Shown: positions 7,458 to 14,075 of the stretch, one piece after another
Layout of the letters: the number at the start of each line of letters is the position of its first letter
Numbering within the stretch: the stretch's first letter is position 1
From: JAXHUH01 sp034211175
GTDB taxonomy: Bacteria; Actinomycetota; Acidimicrobiia; Acidimicrobiales; CAIXPF01
Reading direction: 5' to 3'
Assembly (NCBI GenBank): GCA_034211175.1
Contig: JAXHUH010000244.1
Span: forward strand, 1 to 19,594
Length of the DNA: 19,594 nt
Translations under genes and position numbers: made by a program
The notes under the pieces: model-generated
What the model saw: the letters and a program-made list of their open reading frames with translations, nothing else
Told to the model about the DNA's origin: nothing
Database searches by the model: none

Positions 7458-7842
7458 CCCCGGACCCGACGACGATCCCGGCACGAGCACCGATGGCGCG
7501 GCCGCCGACGGGGCGGGCGGCGCCGGGGCGACCGACGCCACGATCGGCTACACCGACGCCATCGCCGAGCTCGACGAGATCCTCGCCGAGCTGGAGGGCG
7601 ACACGGTCGACGTCGACCGCCTCGCCGGGCTCGTGGAGCGCGGCTCCGCGCTCATCGGCCTGTGCCGCCAGCGGATCCGGTCGGCCCGGGTCCACGTCGA
7701 ACGGGTCGTGGCCGACCTCGACCGCCTCCCGGGCCTCGACGTACCCGCGCCAGGGCGCTCCGAGGCGGACGACGACGACGCCATCGGCGACGATGAAGAG
7801 GGACTCTTGCCCCAGGTAGAACGCCGTTCGGACGACAACTGA
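7444..7842 (+). CDS. xseB: Exodeoxyribonuclease VII small subunit
   Basis: This 132-residue protein contains the XseB helical hairpin: YTDAIAELDEILAELEGDTVDVDRLAGLVERGSALIGLCRQRI (about 36-78), then RVHVERVVADLD. The core is shorter than the product. A roughly 35-residue Gly/Asp/Ala-rich N-terminal tail and an acidic C-terminal tail (SEADDDDAIGDDEEG) are low-complexity additions. XseB wraps around the helical part of XseA to form the holoenzyme. The ATG at 7444 is 14 bases before the xseA stop; a second in-frame ATG at 7450 is an alternative start. Confidence 0.95.
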   Translation: MTMADPGPDDDPGTSTDGAAADGAGGAGATDATIGYTDAIAELDEILAELEGDTVDVDRLAGLVERGSALIGLCRQRIRSARVHVERVVADLDRLPGLDVPAPGRSEADDDDAIGDDEEGLLPQVERRSDDN

Positions 7843-7923
7843 CCTTCACGACGTGGGTTAGCCTCTTGTCGACCGCCCTGGCGCGAGCCGCCCGCCGACC
7901 GGGGACCGAGGACAGGAACGACC

Positions 7924-9243
7924 GTGAGCAACCCACCCGGCCGAGAGGCGACGCTGCCGAGCGATGGCGCGTTGCTCAACGATCGCCTCACACAGGCCCT
8001 CGGCCGTGCGCAGCGGTCCGATCGGCTCGTCGCGGTGATCGCCGTGTCCTACGGCACCGTTCCCGGCAGCTCCACCACCGATGACGCCGCCGGCCGGACG
8101 CCGACCGAGGCGCGTCGCCGGGCGGCCGACATCCGCACCGTGGTCGTCGCCCGGCTGGTCGAGGCCCTGCGGCCGGCCGACACGGTGGCCGTCGTCGCCG
8201 ACGGCGACCTGGTCGTCGTCTGCGAGGACCTGGCCGACGAGCTCGAGGCGGTCGCCATCGCCGAGCGCGTCGTGCGGGCCGCCAGCCGGCCGGTGTCCGA
8301 GCGGGGCACCGAGGGCATGATCCGCAGCTGCGTGGGCATGGCCATCGCCCTCCCCGACAGCGACGGCAACCAGCTCGTGGCCGAGGCCCGCACCGCACGC
8401 GACCACGCCTGCCAGGGCGACGACCTGGTCGGCCTGGCACGCCCGGTCGCCCCACCGGCACAACGGCGGCTCTCGGCGGACCGCGAGATCCGCCGGGCCA
8501 TCGAGCAGGACGAGCTCCGCCTCTGGTACCAGCCGACGGTGTCGCTGCGCACCGGACGCCTCGCCGGCTTCGAGGCGCTGCTGCGCTGGCAGCACCCCGA
8601 GCGGGGGCTGCTGCCGCCGTCCGAGGTGGTGCCGGTCGCCGAGCGGACGGGCACGATCACCGAGGTCGGGGCGTGGGCGATCGACACCGCGTGCCGCGAG
8701 CTGGCGTGCTGGCAACGGCTCGGTGCCGCGGCCGACCTGTCGGTCAGCGTCAACCTCTCGGCCCGCCAGCTCGACGACCCGACCCTGCTCGAGCGCGTCC
8801 GCCACGCAGTCGAGCACGCCGCGATCAGCCCCGAGCAGCTCACGCTCGAGCTGACCGAGTCGGTGCTGCTCGACGAGTGCGAGAACGCCGACCTGGCGCT
8901 GGCCGACCTCGCCGGGCTCGGCGTGATGCTGGCGGTCGACGACTTCGGCACCGGGTGGGCGTCGCTCGCCTACCTCCACCGGTTCCCGGTGCACGCGGTG
9001 AAGGTCGATGCCTCGTTCACGTCGAAGCTGGTGAGCGACCCGGGCGCCGCCGCGATCACCGAGGCCATCGTGAACCTGGCCCACGCGCTCGATCTCGTCT
9101 GCACCGCGGAGGGCGTGGCCACGGCGGAGCAGCTGGCGGCCCTGCGCAGGCTCGGATGCGACCGGGCGCAGGGCTTCCTCATCGGTGAGCCGATACCGGC
9201 CCAGGCGGCGTGCCGGCTGATCACGGCCGACCGCCGCTGGTGA
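7924..9243 (+). CDS. EAL-domain c-di-GMP phosphodiesterase with degenerate GGDEF domain
   Basis: This 439-residue protein is soluble, with no membrane segment or recognised sensor domain. Residues about 17-170 look like a decayed GGDEF domain: RPADTVAVVADGDLVVVCEDL places VADGD (91-95) where GGDEF belongs, and IRSCVGMAIAL stands for the usual SIGIA strand. Residues about 184-435 are an EAL domain with its expected functional residues: EAL at 217-219, N277 in NLSARQ, E309 in ELTES, D339-D340 in VDDFGTGWASL, K360, E396 in AEGVAT, and Q416 in GCDRAQGFL. It should therefore hydrolyse c-di-GMP to pGpG, with the front half at most binding GTP as a regulator. The GTG at 7924 has AGGA six bases upstream. 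It lies 81 bases behind xseB and may have its own promoter in that gap. Confidence 0.95.
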   Translation: MSNPPGREATLPSDGALLNDRLTQALGRAQRSDRLVAVIAVSYGTVPGSSTTDDAAGRTPTEARRRAADIRTVVVARLVEALRPADTVAVVADGDLVVVCEDLADELEAVAIAERVVRAASRPVSERGTEGMIRSCVGMAIALPDSDGNQLVAEARTARDHACQGDDLVGLARPVAPPAQRRLSADREIRRAIEQDELRLWYQPTVSLRTGRLAGFEALLRWQHPERGLLPPSEVVPVAERTGTITEVGAWAIDTACRELACWQRLGAAADLSVSVNLSARQLDDPTLLERVRHAVEHAAISPEQLTLELTESVLLDECENADLALADLAGLGVMLAVDDFGTGWASLAYLHRFPVHAVKVDASFTSKLVSDPGAAAITEAIVNLAHALDLVCTAEGVATAEQLAALRRLGCDRAQGFLIGEPIPAQAACRLITADRRW

Positions 9244-9254
9244 GCCGCTGGCAC

Positions 9255-9274
9255 CCGGCGGCGTGAGCCGCCGG
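9255..9274. terminator. GTGA-loop hairpin between convergent genes
   Basis: A perfect 8-base stem CCGGCGGC / GCCGCCGG with a GTGA tetraloop (GNRA type) lies in the 42-base gap between the EAL gene and the convergent hydrolase gene. There is no U-tract, as is common in very GC-rich genomes. A bidirectional terminator is the likely role. Confidence 0.6.
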
Positions 9275-9285
9275 AGCCGGCCGGG

Positions 9286-9999
9286 CTAGGCCGTCGAGTA
9301 GCGGCGGAGCGCGGCGCCGAGCGACATCGTCGTCACGCCGAACTCGTCGACCACCGCGTCGAGCCACGGCGGACGCGAGAACGCCGCCACCACGAGCGGC
9401 GGGTCGACCTTCGAGCTCTGCACGGTCATGCGGGCGAACGTGGCCGCGTAGTCGGCGGGGCGCACGTCCTGGCTGAGCTCGGCGAGGGCGAACGGGTCGG
9501 GCGGCACGACCGCATCGGGGTCGACGCGCACGATGTTGGCGGTACCGGGGCTCGGGCCACCGCCGGCGATGCCGGGGCCGTCGAACAGCACGGCCCCCTT
9601 GACCAGGTCGGGGCGGGCTCCGGCGATGAGCAGCGCGACGTAGGCGCCGATGCCCCGGCCGAAGATGGTGGCCTCGCCGAGGTGGGCGAGCGCGGCGTCG
9701 GCGTCGCCCATGAGCAGCTCGACCGTGTAGCCGCCGCCCTTGGGGATGGTGGAGGCGCCGTGGCCGGTGAAGTCGAGGCCCCACACCGGGCCCCGCCACG
9801 ACTCGAGCGCGGCCGGGACACGCTCGGGCGTGCGCTCGCCGAGGCCGTGGAGGTGCAGCAGCGGGCGGCCCGTGCCGTCGCGCAGCCGGTGGAGCGCCAG
9901 GGTGACCTTGTTGTGGCGGAGGACGACGTGGGCCACGCCGTTCGCCTCGACGGCGGCCGAGGGGCCACCCGTGCCGTGGGAGTGCGACAGGTCGCTCAC
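9286..9999 (-). CDS. Alpha/beta-hydrolase-fold protein lacking the nucleophile serine
   Basis: This 237-residue protein has an alpha/beta-hydrolase outline: LLHLHGLGER (oxyanion HG, about 48-56), VWGLDFTGHGAS (72-83), and strand-elbow-helix TIFGRGIGAYVALLIAG (111-127). The elbow reads G-R-G-I-G, so Gly116 stands where the catalytic Ser of G-x-S-x-G belongs. I also see no clear catalytic His near the C-terminus. It is probably not a normal hydrolase and may be a pseudoenzyme, a binding protein or a subunit. The start is a GTG at 9999 that overlaps the stop of the upstream intact hydrolase gene (GTGA), so the two are translated together. Upstream sequence gives AGGA about eight bases before the GTG, within the end of that gene. 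Confidence 0.85.
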   Translation of the reverse strand: MSDLSHSHGTGGPSAAVEANGVAHVVLRHNKVTLALHRLRDGTGRPLLHLHGLGERTPERVPAALESWRGPVWGLDFTGHGASTIPKGGGYTVELLMGDADAALAHLGEATIFGRGIGAYVALLIAGARPDLVKGAVLFDGPGIAGGGPSPGTANIVRVDPDAVVPPDPFALAELSQDVRPADYAATFARMTVQSSKVDPPLVVAAFSRPPWLDAVVDEFGVTTMSLGAALRRYSTA

Positions 10000-10949
10000 G
10001 AGAGGAACTCCAGCACGAGGTCGGCGACGAGCTTCGGCCGTTCGATGTGCACGAAGTGGCCGGCCCCCTCCAGGGGGACGAACCGGGCGCCCGGTGGCAG
10101 GTAGGGCTCGACGTCCTCGGGCTTGGAGCCCCAGCCCATCTCCTCGGGCTCGAGGCCGAGGACCCCGAGGACGGGCACACCCACGCCGGGCAGGCGGTCC
10201 ATCGACCACTCGGGTCGCCACGGGCCCATGCCGCCGAAGCGCATCGACGCGTCGAGCTTCCACCGCCAGCCGTCGGGGTCGTGGCGGGCGCCGACGCTCA
10301 CCAAGTAGCGCAGCCACGCGGGCTCGAGCCGGGGGTTCATGCGGGCGCGGCGCTGCGCGAGCTCGTCGAGCGAGCCGGCCTTGCGCTGGAGCTCGGCCGT
10401 GCGGCGCCGGTGGTCGAGCCACGCCACGGTGTCCGCGCCGAGCTGGCGGGTGCGCTCGTGCTCGGCGACATCGGGCGCCTTGCCCTTGCCCGGGAGGCCG
10501 TCGAGGTTGATCAGGTGGGAGATCCGGTGGGGCGCGGCCTCGGCGAGCTGGAGCATGAGCCCGCCGCCCTTCGAGTGCCCGAGCACCGGGATCGGGTCGT
10601 GACCTAGGGTGTCGAGCACCGCCACTGCGTCCCGGACGTCGGCCCCCCAGCTGTACAGGGCAGCGTGCTCGGAGTCGCCATGACCCCGTTGATCCCAGGC
10701 GACCGCCCGCCAACCCTCGGCCGCGAGCAGCGGCGCGAACACCGAGTAGGTGCGGGCGAAGTCGAAGCCACCGTGGGTGAGGAGGATCGGCGGGTCCGCC
10801 GCGTCACCCCACTCGTGGACGGCGAGGCGCAGGCCGGCGACGTCGATGTCGTAGCGACGGTCGGGCGGACGGGCCCCGGGGTACGTGACCTCGTCGGACG
10901 GGTCCTGCCCGCCGCCGGGCGCCGAGGGTGGAGCGGTGGCATCGGACAC
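9996..10949 (-). CDS. Alpha/beta hydrolase
   Basis: This 317-residue protein has a complete set of alpha/beta-hydrolase landmarks: ILLTHGGFDFART with oxyanion HGG (59-61), AWDQRGHGDSE (85-94), nucleophile elbow PVLGHSKGGGL with Ser126, and catalytic His298 in LEGAGHFVHIERP. The acid is probably in the VLGVLGLEPEEM strand (about 260-271). The cap region around 150-240 is Arg-rich and specific to this protein. The substrate is unknown; the fold covers esterases, lipases, epoxide hydrolases and haloperoxidase-like enzymes. The start is a GTG at 10949 with no clear ribosome binding site. The stop overlaps the start of the second, nucleophile-less hydrolase by 4 bases. The gene is divergent from the histidine kinase gene across a 192-base AT-richer gap. 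Confidence 0.93.
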   Translation of the reverse strand: MSDATAPPSAPGGGQDPSDEVTYPGARPPDRRYDIDVAGLRLAVHEWGDAADPPILLTHGGFDFARTYSVFAPLLAAEGWRAVAWDQRGHGDSEHAALYSWGADVRDAVAVLDTLGHDPIPVLGHSKGGGLMLQLAEAAPHRISHLINLDGLPGKGKAPDVAEHERTRQLGADTVAWLDHRRRTAELQRKAGSLDELAQRRARMNPRLEPAWLRYLVSVGARHDPDGWRWKLDASMRFGGMGPWRPEWSMDRLPGVGVPVLGVLGLEPEEMGWGSKPEDVEPYLPPGARFVPLEGAGHFVHIERPKLVADLVLEFLS

Positions 10950-11141
10950 GGCCGTGCACGGTACTCAGGCGGGCGGGCCGGATGCCCATCGAGCCCGCGC
11001 GACAACCCTTCGTCGGATTTGCATCAAGTGACCACGAACGGTGCAATGGTGAATTCTCTCAGCGGTCACTAGCATGCACTGCACACGTTGCTGCCACCCA
11101 GAGGGTGCGCAAGCTCACCCAGTGGGGGCTGTGAGCACATC
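10950..11141. promoter_or_regulatory. Divergent intergenic promoter region
   Basis: This 192-base gap separates the divergent hydrolase and kinase genes. Bases about 11005-11075 are close to half A/T, unlike the rest of the window, which marks a promoter region. Inside it is a 7-base inverted repeat, AGTGACC at 11027-11033 and GGTCACT at 11064-11070, with a 30-base spacer, and a further TTGCA/TGCAA pair at 11019-11023 and 11042-11046. No convincing -35/-10 pair can be fixed by eye for either strand. Confidence 0.5.
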
Positions 11142-13022
11142 ATGACCGACACCCACGCGCACAAGCCGAGTACCGACCCACCCGTCGAGCGCCGCGAGCC
11201 GGTGGGCGCCGAGCAGCGGGCCAAGAAGCCGCGCCCGGTGTCGCCCATCACCTCGATCACCCCGTCGGAGGCCGCGACCGCCCTGCGGGCGCTGCCGTTC
11301 GGCGGCATGGACGACAGCACCCGGTCGCTCCGGCTGCCGGCACCGGTCCAGGCGACGATCTCCCCCGTCGTCGCGGCCATCCGGTGGGGCACCGTGATGT
11401 TCGGCCTGATCTTCGCCGCGGACGAGGCGAGCAACGGCCTCCTCGACCCGGTGGTCACGCTCGGCATCGTCCTGTTCGTCACCACGTGGCGGACGTTGCG
11501 ACCCATACGGCTCGGCTCGACCGACATCCGCCACCGGCTCCTGGCGCTGACCGACACCCTCGTCGTCGGGATCGGCGTCGGGATCAACGGCGCCTTCAGC
11601 TCCGGCTTCGTGTTCTGCGTGCTCGCCGCGGCGACCGTCGGCGCGTTCGGCTGGGGCATGGCGACCGGCCTCGTGCTGATCGTCGCCGGCGTGGGTGCGA
11701 TCTGGGCGGGCACGCTCATCGCCCAACCGTTCACCGACGTGCTCACCGGCGGCGGCGAGCGTGACGAGGCGATCGAGTTCGTGCTCAGCAGCCAGGACTC
11801 GGCGCTGACCATCGCGTCGTTCGCGCTGACCGTGGGCCTGGTCGCCTTCGCCCGGGCCCGCCTCCTCGACGCCGAGACCCGCCGCCAGAGCCTCACCGGC
11901 CGGGTCGACATGCTCGTCGAGGCCAACGACCTGCTGCGCATCCTCAACCAGGTCGCCCGCACCCTGCCGACCTCGCTCGACCTGCGCGAGGCGATGGACA
12001 ACGCCCGCGACCAGATCCGCGAGGCGTTCGGGGCCGAGGTCGTGGCGCTGGTCGTCAAGGACGAGCAGTCCGAGGAGTGGATCCCCCAGATCACCGACGG
12101 CTGCGCGCTGCGGCCGTCGTCGACCGCGGAGGACCTCCCGCCCCAGCTCGCCGCCGCGCTGACCAGCACCGGTCCGCTGCTCAAGAACGACCTGGCCGAC
12201 GGCGCCACCGGGGTGTCGCCCCGCTCGGGCAGCGGCGTGTACACGGCCGTCCGGGCCCGGGAACGGGTCATCGGCGTGCTCGCCGTGGAGCACCCCGAGC
12301 CCAACCGGTACGGCCAGCGCGACCGCCGCATCATGGACGGGCTCAGCGAGGTGCTGGCGCTCACGGTCGACAACGCCCGCTCGTTCCGCCGTCTTCGGAC
12401 GCTCGGCGCGGAGCAGGAGCGCTCCCGGATCGCCCGCGACCTCCACGACCGCATCGGCCAGTGGCTGTCGTACATCAGCTTCGAGCTCGAGCGGATCATC
12501 ACGACCAGCGGCGAGCCCAACAGCGAGCTCGAGGACCTCTACGGCGACGTGCAGACCGCCATCGACGAGCTGCGCGAGACCCTGCGCCAGCTGCGCAGCG
12601 GCGTCACCGAGGACAAGCCGCTGGCCCTCGTCGCCCGCGAGCTGGTCGAGCGGTTCAACCAGCGCGGCGGCACGCTCGCCACGTTCACGGTGACCGACCC
12701 GGCGGAGCGGCTGCCGGTGCCGGTCGAGAACGAGCTGCTGCGGGTCCTCCAGGAGGGCCTGTCCAACGTCACCAAGCATGCGGACGCCACCCGGGTGGAC
12801 GTCGTCTGGGACGTCCGGGGCGGAACCGGGACGCTCACCATCGCCGACAACGGTCGCGGCTTCGACCCCGAGCGGGGGATCCGCGACAGCGCCTACGGGC
12901 TCGTCGGGATGCGTGAGCGTGCGGACGTGGTCGGCGCACGGCTCACCGTGCGCTCCACGCCCGGCAAGGGAACCCAGATCACCGTACGGGCGGGAGCCGC
13001 CGTGGAGGAACCAGCCCAGTGA
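11142..13022 (+). CDS. NarL-family membrane sensor histidine kinase with GAF-like domain
   Basis: The product is 626 residues. A polar N-terminal tail (1-70) is followed by about five or six hydrophobic segments between 72 and 238 (for example around 82-93, 103-115, 134-150, 153-170, 173-194 and 219-236). A helical linker (240-275), a GAF-like domain (about 276-412, ending VIGVLAVEHPEPNRYGQRDRRIMDGLSEVLALTVDNA), and a HisKA_3 dimerisation domain ERSRIARDLHDRIGQWLSYI with phosphoacceptor His435 come next. The HATPase_c domain has N-box Asn542 in SNVTKHADAT, DNGRGFD at 569-575, and YGLVGMRERADVVGARL. The kinase autophosphorylates and passes phosphate to the response regulator encoded next; its stop overlaps that GTG start (GTGA). 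The stimulus is unknown, sensed through the membrane part or the GAF domain. I chose ATG 11142 because upstream sequence in frame is not protein-like. Confidence 0.95.
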   Translation: MTDTHAHKPSTDPPVERREPVGAEQRAKKPRPVSPITSITPSEAATALRALPFGGMDDSTRSLRLPAPVQATISPVVAAIRWGTVMFGLIFAADEASNGLLDPVVTLGIVLFVTTWRTLRPIRLGSTDIRHRLLALTDTLVVGIGVGINGAFSSGFVFCVLAAATVGAFGWGMATGLVLIVAGVGAIWAGTLIAQPFTDVLTGGGERDEAIEFVLSSQDSALTIASFALTVGLVAFARARLLDAETRRQSLTGRVDMLVEANDLLRILNQVARTLPTSLDLREAMDNARDQIREAFGAEVVALVVKDEQSEEWIPQITDGCALRPSSTAEDLPPQLAAALTSTGPLLKNDLADGATGVSPRSGSGVYTAVRARERVIGVLAVEHPEPNRYGQRDRRIMDGLSEVLALTVDNARSFRRLRTLGAEQERSRIARDLHDRIGQWLSYISFELERIITTSGEPNSELEDLYGDVQTAIDELRETLRQLRSGVTEDKPLALVARELVERFNQRGGTLATFTVTDPAERLPVPVENELLRVLQEGLSNVTKHADATRVDVVWDVRGGTGTLTIADNGRGFDPERGIRDSAYGLVGMRERADVVGARLTVRSTPGKGTQITVRAGAAVEEPAQ

Positions 13023-13654
13023 TCCGCATCCTGCTCGCCGACGACCACAAGATCCTCAGGGACGGCATCCGCCGCGGCTTCGAGTCCGCCGGCGAACAGG
13101 TCGTCGCGGAGGCGTCGACCGGCGAGGAAGCCATCGACATGACGCTCGAGACGAAGCCCGACGTCATCGTGATGGACATCTCGATGCCGGTCCTCGACGG
13201 CGTCACCGCGACCCGGCGCATCAAGGAGCAGATGCCCGAGGCCCGGGTCGTCGTGCTCACCATGCACGACGACGTCGACAAGACCCGCAAGGCGCTCGAC
13301 GCCGGCGCCCGGGCCTACCTGTCGAAGGGCAGCTCGTTCTCCGAGGTGCTCAAAACCGTGCGGGCCGTCGCCGGCGGCGAGACCGGGCTGACCCCCGAGC
13401 TGGCCGACTCGATGCTGCGGGCGGCCAAGGACGTCCTGGCACCCGACGCCGAACCGCTGCTGTCCGAGCGGCAGGTCGAGATCCTCCAGGCGATCGCCGA
13501 CGGATCGACCACGAAGCAGGTGGCCCGGGAGCTGGGGATCACCCAGAAGACCGTGCACAACCACCTGAACGCCATCTACCGCCGCCTCGACACCCAGAGC
13601 CTGACCCACGCCGTGCTCAGCGCGGTGCGGCTCGGGATCATCGAGCTCGACTGA
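13019..13654 (+). CDS. NarL/FixJ-family response regulator
   Basis: This 211-residue protein has an N-terminal receiver domain (about 1-120) with acidic pair Asp8-Asp9, phosphoacceptor Asp53 in VIVMDISMP, Thr81 in VVVLTMHDD and Lys103 in AYLSKGSS. A C-terminal LuxR-type HTH (about 147-195) reads LSERQVEILQAIADGSTTKQ and VARELGITQKTVHNHLNAIYRRL. It is the DNA-binding partner of the kinase gene that it overlaps by 4 bases, so the pair is made in a fixed ratio. The start is GTG 13019. Targets are unknown; the gap upstream of the kinase, with an inverted repeat, is one candidate, and the miniprotein gene 172 bases downstream is another. Confidence 0.97.
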   Translation: MIRILLADDHKILRDGIRRGFESAGEQVVAEASTGEEAIDMTLETKPDVIVMDISMPVLDGVTATRRIKEQMPEARVVVLTMHDDVDKTRKALDAGARAYLSKGSSFSEVLKTVRAVAGGETGLTPELADSMLRAAKDVLAPDAEPLLSERQVEILQAIADGSTTKQVARELGITQKTVHNHLNAIYRRLDTQSLTHAVLSAVRLGIIELD

Positions 13655-13825
13655 TCAGCCCGCCGCCCGGACCATGCCCACCGCTGCGACCGCCACCAGC
13701 CCGAACACCAACCGCCCGACCCCGTCCCATCCGCCCGCCCGCACCGGTACCACCCGGGCCCGGAACCGCCCTCCGGGACCCGTCCCCCCGCCGGTGCGGG
13801 CCTCCCACCGATCGGGAACCACCAC
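13655..13825. other. C-rich spacer after the response regulator
   Basis: This 171-base stretch is strongly C-rich on the plus strand. It holds a 51-codon Pro/Thr/Arg-rich open frame (ATG 13674, TGA 13827-13829) that overlaps the next start as ATGA. Its third-position GC bias (about 84%) is lower than in neighbouring genes, so I do not call it as a gene. The unstructured C-rich character could suit Rho-dependent termination. Confidence 0.35.
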
Positions 13826-13969
13826 ATGAACAGCCTGTTGGTCAGTGGCCCGACGAGGGCCCAGGAGCTGATGCGGTTCGTCACCGCGCTCGTCATCTCC
13901 TCCGTGGTCACGTTGCTCGGCACCGTGCCCCTGCTCATGATCGCCCTCGACAACCAGACGGCCGTCTGA
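13826..13969 (+). CDS. 47-residue single-pass membrane miniprotein
   Basis: A small frame from ATG 13826 to TGA 13967-13969 encodes 47 residues: a polar N-terminus (MNSLLVSGPTRAQELMR), one hydrophobic segment FVTALVISSVVTLLGTVPLLMIAL (about residues 18-41), and the short tail DNQTAV. All but one of its sense codons after the start end in G or C, as in the neighbouring real genes and unlike the flanking spacer (about 84%). That, with the coherent membrane helix, is good evidence that it is translated. A weak GGGA lies about nine bases upstream. It sits between the response regulator and prfC, in the same direction as both. I know no family for it; it could modulate the sensor kinase or be an unrelated small membrane protein. 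Confidence 0.6.
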   Translation: MNSLLVSGPTRAQELMRFVTALVISSVVTLLGTVPLLMIALDNQTAV

Positions 13970-14075
13970 GGCGGCGCCCGGGACGCCGGCGACGGCCGCG
14001 TCCGATGGCATCACCGCCGCGGGGAAACCGGCGCACGAGTTGCGAACCGGCCCGGGACGGCTGTCCACTGGGTCG

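Noticed and set aside
5952..7541. A 529-codon minus-strand frame opposite xseA
   Set aside because: xseA is unmistakable on the plus strand; the antisense product is an Arg/Gly/Val-rich shadow.
11115..12779. A 554-codon minus-strand frame opposite the histidine kinase
   Set aside because: The kinase motifs fix the plus strand as coding; the opposite frame shows no domain.
14040..14075. TTG start adding 12 residues to prfC
   Set aside because: The GTG at 14076 gives almost exactly the family length and the added residues show no conservation with known RF3 N-termini.
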